Assembly (NCBI GenBank): GCA_023404955.1
Contig: JAEXZY010000160.1
Coordinates: 1-64,000, forward strand
DNA: 64,000 nt
DNA from: Actinomycetes bacterium
GTDB taxonomy: Bacteria > Actinomycetota > Actinomycetes > Mycobacteriales > Mycobacteriaceae
Direction of reading: 5' to 3'
Shown: positions 25,881 through 34,636 of the stretch, piece by piece
How positions within the stretch are numbered: position 1 is the first letter of the stretch
How the letters are laid out: every line of letters starts with the position of its first letter
Made by a program: the position numbers and the translations under genes
The notes under the pieces: generated by a model
Databases searched by the model: none
Seen by the model: the letters and a program-made list of their open reading frames with translations, nothing else
Told to the model about the DNA's origin: nothing

Positions 25881-26903
25881 CTATGCCCGGCCGGCCAACT
25901 GCGGCGTATCCACCCATGGCGTGCCCGCACACCGCAACGCCTCGATATCGGCGTCCACCATGATCGCGGCGAGATCAGGAGTGCGCACCTCGGCTTTCCA
26001 ATCCAGCACGCGCGCTGCCTTCGATGCATCACCGATGAGCGCGTCGACCTCGGTGGGACGGACATAACCCTGGTCGAACCTCACGTGGTCCTGCCAATCG
26101 AGCCCTGCCCTGTCGAAAGCGATGCTCACGAAGTCCCGGACAGTGTGGCCCTGGCCTGTCGCCAGTACGTAGTCATCCGGCTCGTCGACCTGCAACATCC
26201 GCCACATGCCGTCCACGTATTCCGGCGCGTAACCCCAGTCACGGACAGCGTCCAGGTTGCCAAGATAGAGGTCGTCCTGCAGCCCGGCTTTGATCCGCGC
26301 GACTGCCCGGGTGATCTTCCGGGTCACGAATGTTTCTCCGCGACGGGGCGATTCGTGGTTGAACAGTATTCCGTTCACCGCGAACATGCCGTATGCCTCG
26401 CGGTAGTTCTTGGTCACCCAGTAGGAGTAGACCTTTGCGGCCCCGTAGGGCGAACGCGGATAGAAGAATGTCTCCTCGTTCTGAGGGGGCGGTGATGCGC
26501 CGAACATCTCCGAACTCGACGCCTGATAGAACCGGCATTGCACTCCTGAGAGTCGCACCGCCTCCAACAGCCGGATCGACCCCATCCCTGTCGTGTCGCC
26601 GGTGTGTTCCGGCTCGTCGAAGCTCACACGGACATGTGATTGCGCGCCGAGGTTGTACACCTCATCTGGCGAGATCTGCGACAGCAGCGTCACCAGACGG
26701 GCTCCGTCCCGGAGATCGCCGTAATGCAGATGCAAACGGGCATCCGGATTGTGCGGATCCACGTAGAGATGGTCGATCCGCGACGTGTTGAACGTCGATG
26801 AACGACGGATCAACCCGTGTACCTCGTAGCCCTTGTCGAGGAGCAGCTCAGCGAGGTACGACCCGTCCTGGCCGGTGATCCCGGTGATGACAGCCTTCTT
26901 CAT
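25881..26903 (-). CDS. gmd: GDP-mannose 4,6-dehydratase
   Basis: A 340-residue extended short-chain dehydrogenase with full-length family features. It has GITGQDGSYLAELLLDKGYEVHG at the N-terminus, NLGAQSHVRVSFDEP, the catalytic SSSEMFG and YGAAKVYSYW (Tyr-Lys), FNHESPRRGETFVTRKI and DWGYAPEYV. It makes GDP-4-keto-6-deoxy-D-mannose, the substrate of Fcl eight genes further down the operon. The gene is coupled by a 4-bp overlap to the upstream glycosyltransferase. Confidence 0.96.
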   Translation of the reverse strand: MKKAVITGITGQDGSYLAELLLDKGYEVHGLIRRSSTFNTSRIDHLYVDPHNPDARLHLHYGDLRDGARLVTLLSQISPDEVYNLGAQSHVRVSFDEPEHTGDTTGMGSIRLLEAVRLSGVQCRFYQASSSEMFGASPPPQNEETFFYPRSPYGAAKVYSYWVTKNYREAYGMFAVNGILFNHESPRRGETFVTRKITRAVARIKAGLQDDLYLGNLDAVRDWGYAPEYVDGMWRMLQVDEPDDYVLATGQGHTVRDFVSIAFDRAGLDWQDHVRFDQGYVRPTEVDALIGDASKAARVLDWKAEVRTPDLAAIMVDADIEALRCAGTPWVDTPQLAGRA

Positions 26904-28309
26904 TCTTGTCCCTTCCTTGGTTCTGAGGAGTCGGCGAGCGCTTTGGCGAACGTCACGAAGTGCTGCCGACCGCGACGCTCGGAGAACTCCGCCTGCCCGA
27001 GCCGCCGGGCGTTGTCCACGAGCCGGGCACGCAGCGCACTGTCGGACCGGATTTCACACAGACCGCTGACGAGCGCTCCCGGATCGCCGTTCGGCACGAG
27101 AAGCGCTGCGTCGCGGGAGCTCAACAACGATCCGGTGATGCCGCCTTCGGCGACCGCCGCGATGATCGGTCGCGACGCGGTGGTGTACGAGGTGAGCTTG
27201 CTGGGAAGCGACATCTCCCTGACTCCAGGGCGCTCGTGAACCAGAAGGACATCTGCTGCAGCCAGGGTGAGTGGGTACAGCGCATCGGGCACCGGATCGA
27301 CGAATCTGATTCCGTCCAGTCCGCAGGCCTGGTGTTCCAACGCCTGCCTCGTGTTGCCGTCCCCCACGAAGACGAACTCGAACTCGCCTGGATATCGCAC
27401 GGCAGCGGCTCGGGCAGCCTCCAGGGCATGCTCCAGGCCTTGTTTCATCCCCATGTTCCCGGTATGCACAACAGTGAAGCGGCCGGTGTCCCGCCAGCCC
27501 AGTGCGCGTCGGGCCGCCGCTGGAGCGAGATCCACAGGGCTGACGTGCGAGAACAGGGGTAGCTCGACGATCCGTCGGTCGTCCACTCCGCCCGCTACCA
27601 AAGCCGGCCGGAAGCCCTCCGTGACAACGCCTACCCGGTCGGCGCGGCGAAGCACGGAATACTCCACTGCCGCAATTTGATTCGCGATACGTCCGCCGGT
27701 GCTTCCGGATTGGACAGCAGCTTTACCCACCTGGTCATGCACGATGGCGCCGAACGGGCGCCGACGCCGGCCCACCATGCCGGCCACCGCAGCGCCCAGG
27801 AGCGGCGTCACGGCGATCACGATGTCGGCACGTGTCGCGATGACAGCAGGCGCGCTCAGCGCCGCGAAACTCATCTCCAAGCGCATTCGTCCGACGAGGC
27901 TGGGATTTCGCGGAACCGCATGGCGTAGTCGCACTATGTCGACCGAGCCGGTATCTGTCGCTCGAGTCGGTGATTCACGCCATCGCAGCCCCGTCTGATA
28001 CTGCGGGTCGACCACGCGCCACTCGGGATAGTGCGGAACGCCGGTGACGACCTTCACTGCTGCGCCGGCATCGGCAAGAGTGTCGACGAGCAACGAGTTG
28101 TAGGGCGCGCTTCCCGATGACTCGGGGCGGAAGTGGCACGCGACAACGCACACCTGAAGGCCGGCCAACGAACCGGCGCTGGAATCGGCGTCGTAGCGGG
28201 CGAAAGAGTCCAGCACGCTCAGGTCGGATATCTTGCCGACAGCGTGCACGGCGGGCTTCACGGCGTGCGTCACACTCGAGGACTTCATGAATGTTCCGTT
28301 CTGTGTCAT
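26900..28309 (-). CDS. Family 4 glycosyltransferase (WcaI-like)
   Basis: 469 residues. After an N-terminal extension of about 50 residues the GT-B fold begins with VCVVACHFRPESSGSAPYNSLLVDTLADAG, the hallmark of WcaI-type transferases of colanic acid loci. The donor domain has VVHTGNMGMKQGLEHALEAARAA, FVGDGNTRQALEHQA and MSLPSKLTSYTTASRPIIA in the EX7E region, where the first Glu is just before (REMSLPSK). It starts 4 bp after the polyprenyl glycosylphosphotransferase stop and overlaps gmd by 4 bp, so it probably adds an early sugar. Confidence 0.88.
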   Translation of the reverse strand: MTQNGTFMKSSSVTHAVKPAVHAVGKISDLSVLDSFARYDADSSAGSLAGLQVCVVACHFRPESSGSAPYNSLLVDTLADAGAAVKVVTGVPHYPEWRVVDPQYQTGLRWRESPTRATDTGSVDIVRLRHAVPRNPSLVGRMRLEMSFAALSAPAVIATRADIVIAVTPLLGAAVAGMVGRRRRPFGAIVHDQVGKAAVQSGSTGGRIANQIAAVEYSVLRRADRVGVVTEGFRPALVAGGVDDRRIVELPLFSHVSPVDLAPAAARRALGWRDTGRFTVVHTGNMGMKQGLEHALEAARAAAVRYPGEFEFVFVGDGNTRQALEHQACGLDGIRFVDPVPDALYPLTLAAADVLLVHERPGVREMSLPSKLTSYTTASRPIIAAVAEGGITGSLLSSRDAALLVPNGDPGALVSGLCEIRSDSALRARLVDNARRLGQAEFSERRGRQHFVTFAKALADSSEPRKGQE

Positions 28310-28313
28310 GGTT

Positions 28314-29852
28314 CTAATACGCTCCGTGGCCTTGGAGAACCGTCCGCACCGTCCGCAGGATGATCACCAGATCCTGTACGTAGGACCAGTTGTCGACGTA
28401 GAAGTGGTCCAAGCGAATGCGCTCGGCAGCGGATACGTCGGATCTCCCCGACACCTGCCAGAGACCGGTGATACCTGGTTTGACGAGACCTCTGCGCTCG
28501 ATGAAGTACTCGACAGAAGACCCCTCGCCCGGAACCAGCGGCCGGGGGCCGACGATGCTCATCGAGCCGGCGAGAACGTTGAACAGCTGCGGGATCTCGT
28601 CGATGCTCGTCTTGCGGAGCCAATGCCCGATCGGGGTGATTCGCGAGTCCGTGGCCGACTTGAAGAAGATGCCATCCGATTGTCCAGAGACGATTCGCTC
28701 CGTATCCAGTTGCTTCTCGGACTCCGGCTTCATCGTTCTGAACTTAACGATGCGGAACTGAATTCCGTTGTAACCGACGCGCTCCTGGCAGAAGAACACC
28801 GGGCCGCCGTCGTGCCACTTGATCGCCGCGGCAACCACCAGCATCACGGGGCTGAGCAGGACCAACGCGATGGTTCCCACCACGAGGTCGAAGAAGCGCT
28901 TGTGATAGTGCAACGCTCCGTCGTGGCGGGGCCGCGCCACGTGGAAGAGAGGCATGTTGTCGATCGGGCGGATCTTGAGTCGGGGACCGACGATGTCGAC
29001 CATGCCCGGCATGACGATGAGGTCAGTCCCCAACGAGTCGAGTTGCCAGGTCAAGGTTCGCATGTGCTCATGGCCGAGATGCTCAGCAGAAGTCACGGCG
29101 AGTGCATCCGCGTTGGTGAGGCTCACCACCTCCGCGACGGAATGCTGATTCCCCAGCACCGGCACGGGCCCCGTCCGTGTGTCGATCTCGAGACCGACTT
29201 TGCCCTGATAGTCGGGCAAGCAGGCGCCGACCACACGGTAGCCGGCGTGACTACACCGATTGAAGGTGTTGCACAGCGCGATCACCGAACGTGGCTTACC
29301 CAGCACGACCACCTGGCTCGTGAACGCACCACGCGATCTCTTTCTGGCGAGATCCCGTCTCAGACAATGTCTTCCCGCAAGTAGTCCCACCAGACCGACC
29401 GGTAGCGCGATGGCCAGGTAGCCGCGGACCAATCCGAGCTGGAGAAGCAGATCCGTGACAGCGATGATGCCGAACGCCCATGCGGTAGAGGTGACTACCC
29501 GGCGGTACTCCTCCGTGCCGATTCCGGTCAGCGAAAGATCCCATGACTCCTGCAGTCCCAGTGCGGCAAGCCAGACGATCGCCAAGATGATCGAGCAGGC
29601 GGTCACATATCGCCACTGGTCGCCCATCGCGGGGCTGGTCGACTCCGGAAGACCGAACCGAGCGAGTTGGGCGACCGTGACAGCCACCACCACAGCAACG
29701 GCGTCCGTTGCGATCACGTGCCGCCGGTGCATCGTCTTCCAATGACTCGCACGTGCTTTGGTCTCTGTGACCTGCTTCATCACTCGGTCGGCAGACTCCG
29801 ACCGAAAACCGATCGTGGATCTGAATCGGCGAACAAGGGGCGGCGCAGTCAT
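28314..29852 (-). CDS. Undecaprenyl-phosphate sugar phosphotransferase (polyprenyl GPT, WbaP/WcaJ type)
   Basis: 512 residues: four to five N-terminal transmembrane helices, a nucleotide-fold middle domain (SQVVVLGKPRSVIALCN), a fifth hydrophobic hairpin (KRFFDLVVGTIALVLLSPVMLVVAAAIK), then the catalytic sugar-transferase domain. That domain has GGPVFFCQERVGYNG, VKFRTMKP, LRKTSIDEIPQLFNVLAGSMSIVGPRPLVPGE and KPGITGLWQVSGRS. It loads the first sugar-1-phosphate onto undecaprenyl phosphate and so starts repeat-unit synthesis. It overlaps kamA by 4 bp, which ties the aminomutase module to EPS assembly. Confidence 0.94.
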   Translation of the reverse strand: MTAPPLVRRFRSTIGFRSESADRVMKQVTETKARASHWKTMHRRHVIATDAVAVVVAVTVAQLARFGLPESTSPAMGDQWRYVTACSIILAIVWLAALGLQESWDLSLTGIGTEEYRRVVTSTAWAFGIIAVTDLLLQLGLVRGYLAIALPVGLVGLLAGRHCLRRDLARKRSRGAFTSQVVVLGKPRSVIALCNTFNRCSHAGYRVVGACLPDYQGKVGLEIDTRTGPVPVLGNQHSVAEVVSLTNADALAVTSAEHLGHEHMRTLTWQLDSLGTDLIVMPGMVDIVGPRLKIRPIDNMPLFHVARPRHDGALHYHKRFFDLVVGTIALVLLSPVMLVVAAAIKWHDGGPVFFCQERVGYNGIQFRIVKFRTMKPESEKQLDTERIVSGQSDGIFFKSATDSRITPIGHWLRKTSIDEIPQLFNVLAGSMSIVGPRPLVPGEGSSVEYFIERRGLVKPGITGLWQVSGRSDVSAAERIRLDHFYVDNWSYVQDLVIILRTVRTVLQGHGAY

Positions 29853-31441
29853 TCTGTGCCGCCTCGGGTGGCCGCCATGTCGCGCATGTCCAGCGCCTCC
29901 TTGTCTCTGTGGACTGTCGGGTGCAGAGTCGACACGTGCTGCCCGTTCGCCCCAACGGCGGCACCGTACGGTTCACATACGGTGCCGCCGGTCGGGGCGG
30001 GCTCGGGAGAGTCGATCTCGGCAGCGGGAACGGATGTGTCGCAGGCGCGATGGCCGTTTTTGCGCCACCACGCCTTACCGAGTTCCGGCAGGGTGTCGAT
30101 CGGATCGAAGTACGGGTACGACCGGTCCAGGGCGTCGTCGTCCGCACCCTCCAGAACGGTGCGGTAGTTCTTGTTCCAGTAGGAGACTCCCAGGTTGCGA
30201 TCGTAGCGAACGACCTGGTGCACCCAGCGTTTTCCGACGAAGGGAACATCGCAGACCAGGCGCGGCGTCGCGAAGCCGGGCAGATAACCCATCATCGACA
30301 GTTGCAGCTGCTGTGCCTGCCACAGCGGTGTTCGCCAGTGCTCGGCGTTGGGGATCATGTCGCACATGTAGAAGTAGTAAGGGAGGATGTTCGCCTCACC
30401 TTGCAGCGCAAAGCACAGATCGAGAAGGTCCTCTGCGGTGGCGTTGACTCCCCGCATCAGGACACCCTGGTTCCGCACATCTCGAAGCCCGGCATCGAGT
30501 AGGGCGCGGGCCGCGGTGGCGACGAGAGGAGTCACCGATTGCACGTGATTGATGTGCGTGTGCAACGCCAGATTGACACCTCGTTCGGCTGCGAGTCGCG
30601 CCACCCGGTTGACCCCATCGAGCACTTTCGTCTGCAGCCAGTGCTGTGGCAATGCAGCCAGCGCCTTGGTGGCCAGTCGGATGTCACGGATCGTGTCGAT
30701 CTCCAGCAGTTGAGTGATGAACGACTCCAGCCGCGGCCAGGGAACATTACCGACGTCACCCCCGGAGACCACGACATCACGGACCGTCGGGGTGGCGCGC
30801 AGATAATCCAGCATCTGTCGTTGCCGATCGGCCGGCTGAAGAGTCAGTCTCGTCTTGCTGACCGTCGGCGTCGAGTTGCCGATGAGATCCATTCGCGTGC
30901 AATGAGCGCAGTACTGCGGACATGTCGACAGCAGTTCGGCGAGCACCTTGGTCGGGTACCTGTGGGTCAGACCCTCTACCACCCACATATCGCTCTCGTG
31001 CAGCGAATCGCGTTCCGCGTAGGGGTGCGAGCACCATTCGGGGTGACGGTCGCTGAGCACGGGGAGCATGTAACGCCGGATCGGATCGGCATAGAAGAGC
31101 TTCGTGAGCGTGCCACGTGTCGAATCCCACTGCGGTGCCATGGTGTTGAGCATCTGTGGCGGCAACAACATCGACATCGTTGCTCGCTGCTGTTGGTCGG
31201 CAGCCAGGTCGGCGTAGAACTCCTCCTCGAGGAGATCGCCCACCACGGCACGAAGTTGACCGATGTTCTTGAGTGAGTGTGCCCGTTGCCATTGCGGATC
31301 ATGCCAATCGGAGGGGGACACTTTCGCCCACCCTGGATATCGCCGCCAGTCCGGCTCGACCAACAATTTGCGCACGTACATGTAGGGCTGATCGGTGACC
31401 GCGGTGAAGCCGGGCCCCTCGCTCTCGACGACTGTGCTCAT
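29849..31441 (-). CDS. kamA: Lysine 2,3-aminomutase (radical SAM, KamA family)
   Basis: 530 residues from ATG 31441. The radical-SAM cluster motif is CPQYCAHC with Cys174, Cys178 and Cys181 (CxxxCxxC). SGGDVGNVPW is the SAM-binding loop. D361 in YMCDMIPN and D398 in VCDVPFVGK match the two Asp residues (Asp293, Asp330) that bind the epsilon-amino group of lysine in the Clostridium enzyme, and K404 is in place for PLP. Glutamate mutases change these Asp residues, so L-lysine to beta-lysine is the best prediction; arginine is less likely. About 75-90 residues at the C-terminus are an extra Pro/Ala-rich tail. Both neighbours overlap by 4 bp. Confidence 0.92.
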   Translation of the reverse strand: MSTVVESEGPGFTAVTDQPYMYVRKLLVEPDWRRYPGWAKVSPSDWHDPQWQRAHSLKNIGQLRAVVGDLLEEEFYADLAADQQQRATMSMLLPPQMLNTMAPQWDSTRGTLTKLFYADPIRRYMLPVLSDRHPEWCSHPYAERDSLHESDMWVVEGLTHRYPTKVLAELLSTCPQYCAHCTRMDLIGNSTPTVSKTRLTLQPADRQRQMLDYLRATPTVRDVVVSGGDVGNVPWPRLESFITQLLEIDTIRDIRLATKALAALPQHWLQTKVLDGVNRVARLAAERGVNLALHTHINHVQSVTPLVATAARALLDAGLRDVRNQGVLMRGVNATAEDLLDLCFALQGEANILPYYFYMCDMIPNAEHWRTPLWQAQQLQLSMMGYLPGFATPRLVCDVPFVGKRWVHQVVRYDRNLGVSYWNKNYRTVLEGADDDALDRSYPYFDPIDTLPELGKAWWRKNGHRACDTSVPAAEIDSPEPAPTGGTVCEPYGAAVGANGQHVSTLHPTVHRDKEALDMRDMAATRGGTE

Positions 31442-32826
31442 CGGACCAGCACCTTCGGGGAGTTGTTCGTGGCATCTGCCGCATCGATCACTTCGGCTGC
31501 CGCGCGCTGACCCGACCTGATCGCACCTTCCATCAAGCCGAAGTACTCGAGGCTGGTTTCCGTGCCCGCCCAGTGGATCCGGCCGTGCGGCTCCGTGAGA
31601 GTCGGCCCCAGGCGAAGCCAGTCCCCCGGCCCGAACAACGCGGCGTAGCAGCCCCTGCTGTACTTTTCGGCAATCCAATCGGTGACCGAGCAGGCATTCG
31701 GCGGAGGAAGCTGCGGAAAGAGCCGCCCGACGTGGGCGAGTGCCGCGTCCTTCTGAGCGGCCGGCGACAACGCGGAGAAGGCGGAGGCTGCGGCGCCGGT
31801 GACAAACCCCGTCAGCACACCCGCGGACGCATCGGGTGGCGAGTCGTCGACCGTGGACAGCAGCGGCCCGCTGGTGCTCACCGACCACCCGGAGAGCCCG
31901 CCCTCACGCCAGATAGGCGACCGGTAGCCCAGGTGAACCTTGATGGCGCAGCCGCGTCCCGTGGCGGTGGTGGCCCGGGGCGTGCTCAGACCCGGACGGA
32001 AGTCGATGCGCTGAGCGAGTAGTGGCGGTAATGCGACGATCACGCGATCAGCCCGGAACTCGGACTGCCGGTGGGCGGTGTCGGTGACGCACCGCACGAC
32101 CACACCGTGATCGTCCTGATCGATGGCCGCGACCGGTTGATTGAGGTGCAGCCGATCACCGAGTCGCTCAGCCAGCTCCTCGGTGAGCAAGTGGGCACCA
32201 CCGTCGATTCGCCACTGCTGCGCCCCACCCTCGAAAGCGTTGAGGTATCGGAGCCCTCCGCCGGACCGAAGGTAGAAAGCCATGTGCAGAACGGAGATCG
32301 CTGCAGGATCAGCGGCCATCATCTCGCCGAGAAACAGAGGAAAGAAAGTGTGTGCGTCTGGACGGGCGATCCCGTCCACGAGCCACCGCTGCGCAGAAAG
32401 ACGATCGAGGCGATCGGCATCGGGTGTCAGCCAGGGTGCATTCGGCCGGACGGTCTCGACCAGATCTTCGAGACGGTCGAACAGGTCGCCGAGTGCGACG
32501 ACGTCCAGTGGCGGGACCCTGCTCGCAGTCGTGGTGCGTTGGTTGTCGATCAGGAAGGTGCTCCTGCCGCTCATGCCAGTGGACGCCAGGTGGAGGCGGT
32601 GATCCTTGAGGAGCTGGAGCAGTTCGGTGTGCTGGCGTCCGAGGTAGGCCGCACCTCCGTCGGCGACGACGCCCGAGGGCATCGGCACCCCGCGCATACG
32701 GCCGCCCACCCGGTCGCGTGCTTCGAGGACGGTGACCTCGGCTCCTGACGCCGCCACGTCACGGGCCGCGATCAAGCCCGCGAGGCCGGCGCCGACCACG
32801 ACGACGCGCGTATCGACCCCAGTCAT
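31438..32826 (-). CDS. FAD-dependent amine oxidase
   Basis: 462 residues of the flavin monoamine-oxidase family. It has RVVVVGAGLAGLIAARDVAASG with the following VLEARDRVGGRMR, a middle substrate domain (GEMMAADPAAISVLHMAFYLRSGG, EGGAQQWRIDGGAHLLTEELA) and the C-terminal FAD segment RIHWAGTETSLEYFGLMEGAIRSGQRAAAEV. It would oxidise an amine to an imine or aldehyde. Its place between the carrier-protein and kamA genes, overlapping each by 4 bp, suggests the substrate is beta-lysine, lysine, or an aminoacyl chain on the carrier (inference). No signal peptide, so cytoplasmic. Confidence 0.88.
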   Translation of the reverse strand: MTGVDTRVVVVGAGLAGLIAARDVAASGAEVTVLEARDRVGGRMRGVPMPSGVVADGGAAYLGRQHTELLQLLKDHRLHLASTGMSGRSTFLIDNQRTTTASRVPPLDVVALGDLFDRLEDLVETVRPNAPWLTPDADRLDRLSAQRWLVDGIARPDAHTFFPLFLGEMMAADPAAISVLHMAFYLRSGGGLRYLNAFEGGAQQWRIDGGAHLLTEELAERLGDRLHLNQPVAAIDQDDHGVVVRCVTDTAHRQSEFRADRVIVALPPLLAQRIDFRPGLSTPRATTATGRGCAIKVHLGYRSPIWREGGLSGWSVSTSGPLLSTVDDSPPDASAGVLTGFVTGAAASAFSALSPAAQKDAALAHVGRLFPQLPPPNACSVTDWIAEKYSRGCYAALFGPGDWLRLGPTLTEPHGRIHWAGTETSLEYFGLMEGAIRSGQRAAAEVIDAADATNNSPKVLVR

Positions 32827-33044
32827 GGCGCCACGACTGCCACGAGGTCGAATAGGTCAGTGGCCGTCGGGTTCTCGACGAGGTCGTCGTACACGAGTTC
32901 CATTCCGAAGTCGCGAGCGATCGCGCTCAGCACCCTGGTTGCCAGCAACGAGTCACCCCCGAGCTCGAAGAAGTCGGAGTGTTCGTCCACCTCGGTGGTT
33001 TTGAGGACCCGCCGGAAGATCTCGACGATATGTTCGGGACTCAC
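32823..33044 (-). CDS. Stand-alone acyl/peptidyl carrier protein
   Basis: A 73-residue four-helix carrier domain. FFELGGDSLLATRVL contains Ser32, the 4'-phosphopantetheine attachment site in the LGGDSL form typical of peptidyl carriers. Length is normal for a free carrier protein. It is coupled by 4-bp overlaps to the adenylation gene upstream and the amine oxidase downstream. A phosphopantetheinyl transferase must come from elsewhere in the genome. Confidence 0.93.
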   Translation of the reverse strand: MSPEHIVEIFRRVLKTTEVDEHSDFFELGGDSLLATRVLSAIARDFGMELVYDDLVENPTATDLFDLVAVVAP

Positions 33045-34636
33045 CGTTTCGCTCCTTGGTTGTTTCCGTTGACGAGGGCTTGCCGTGTTGCCGCACGGTC
33101 GACCTTGCCGTTGGCGGTGTACGCCAGCGCCGCGACGAAATTCACCCGGGCGGGCACGAATTGCGCCGGTAGGCGCTCGCGGAGATATGCCTTGAGCTCG
33201 GCGGCGGTGGTGGGCCGATTCGCAACCACGTACGCCGTCAACGAGGTTCGCCCCAGGAGCCGTTCACCGACGACGACGGCGCCGGTGACTGCCGGATGGG
33301 TGTTCAGCTGCGTCTCGACCTCGGCTGGATGGACCCGAACACCGAGTACTTTGAGCTGTTCATCGGCTCGGCCATGCGAATACAGCGTGCCGCCGTCGGC
33401 TCGACTGACGAGGTCCCCGGTGTGGAACCAGCGGGCCGGCCCCGTCCCATGGTCGGCGACCGTGAACGCAGCCGCAGTCAACTCGGGCAGGTCGAGGTAC
33501 CCGGTTGCCAAGCCCGGGCCGGACACCAGCAGCTCCCCGTCGCTGGTGACATGGTCGTGCACGTGAGGAAGTGGCCGACCGATCGGCGCCTCCGGGTGCG
33601 CACCGGTCGGGGGTTCGGTTCCCGGGCCGCTGAGCTGTGCGGCGTGGGTGATCATCGTGGTCTCGGTGCACCCATAGGTGTTGAGCAAGCGGACATTGTG
33701 GAGATCGAGGGCCCGCCACTGCTCCAGACGAGTGGGATCGACGCGCTCACCACCGATGACCACGAGCCGGACGCTGTCCGGGAGCGAGATCCCCTCCTCG
33801 TGCAGGAAGAGTACGAGTTCATGCCAGAACGCCGTGGGCAGATCGATGACGGTGATCGCCTGCTGTGCGAGCATGCGCACGAATGCCGGGAGCGAGCCGC
33901 AGTGCGCCGCGTCGTCGAAGATCAGCGCCGACCCAGCAGTCAGGGCGGGCAGGATCTCCTCCAGGCAGGTGTCCCAGCCGAGCGAGGCGAACTGCAACAC
34001 GCGGTCCGCGGGAGTGAGGGCGAAAAGCGAACGCAGTGCTCGCACTGTGACGGTCAGCGCGGAGCGCGAAACCGCAACGGGTTTGGGCTTGCCGGTCGAG
34101 CCGGAGGTGCACAGCACATAGGCAGCGTCGCTCGGACGCCAGCGCAGTTCCGGGAGGTCGCTTTCGGCGTCTACTTCCGTACCCTGCGTTGCGGATAGCA
34201 GACGGTCGACACCCATCGCCGTGGTGAGCGCGTGCACCCGCCCGGCGGGTAGCGAGGCGTCGATGGGGCAGTACGTGGCTTGGGCCCGCAACACGCCCAG
34301 CAACTGGTGTGCCACGGCGGGATGGTGCGATACCAGCACGCCGATTCGACCCGGCACCCCGTTCAGCTGCGCAGTCTGAGAGTGAACATTCAAGGCCGCG
34401 AATCGAACCCGCTCTTCGAGTTCGCGGTAGGTGATGGATGTCCCGTTGTGCACCAGCGCCGGGCGGTGCGGCCAATCGCGTGCCGCGGCAATGAAGTCGT
34501 CGATGATGTCCGCCACGTGCTCGGCTTCGCACTCACGGAGGTGGGCGGCCGGTATTTCACTGTGATACAGCGTTTTCCACATGTCGAGGCTTCGTTCGAC
34601 CGAAGACTCGAGCGCTCGTTGCAGCTGTGGGTTCAT
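33041..34636 (-). CDS. Stand-alone NRPS-type adenylation domain (amino acid activation)
   Basis: 531 residues from ATG 34636. Core motifs in order: A3 LCTSGSTGKPK, A4 FASLGWDTCLEE (Asp at the position that holds the alpha-amino group in NRPS codes), A5 LNTYGCTETT, A7 WFHTGDLV, A8 GRADEQLKVLGVRVHPAEVE and A10 NGKVDR with the catalytic Lys. No condensation or carrier domain is fused. Long N-terminal helices (1-45) precede the fold. It should adenylate an amino acid and load it on the carrier protein encoded just downstream. By context lysine, beta-lysine or a related amino acid is the candidate. This is the first large gene of the operon; a 78-codon coupled ORF precedes it. Confidence 0.9.
   Translation of the reverse strand: MNPQLQRALESSVERSLDMWKTLYHSEIPAAHLRECEAEHVADIIDDFIAAARDWPHRPALVHNGTSITYRELEERVRFAALNVHSQTAQLNGVPGRIGVLVSHHPAVAHQLLGVLRAQATYCPIDASLPAGRVHALTTAMGVDRLLSATQGTEVDAESDLPELRWRPSDAAYVLCTSGSTGKPKPVAVSRSALTVTVRALRSLFALTPADRVLQFASLGWDTCLEEILPALTAGSALIFDDAAHCGSLPAFVRMLAQQAITVIDLPTAFWHELVLFLHEEGISLPDSVRLVVIGGERVDPTRLEQWRALDLHNVRLLNTYGCTETTMITHAAQLSGPGTEPPTGAHPEAPIGRPLPHVHDHVTSDGELLVSGPGLATGYLDLPELTAAAFTVADHGTGPARWFHTGDLVSRADGGTLYSHGRADEQLKVLGVRVHPAEVETQLNTHPAVTGAVVVGERLLGRTSLTAYVVANRPTTAAELKAYLRERLPAQFVPARVNFVAALAYTANGKVDRAATRQALVNGNNQGAKR

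Noticed and set aside
29849..31441. Reading KamA as glutamate 2,3-aminomutase
   Set aside because: The Asp residues at 361 and 398 that bind the lysine side chain are kept; glutamate mutases replace them.
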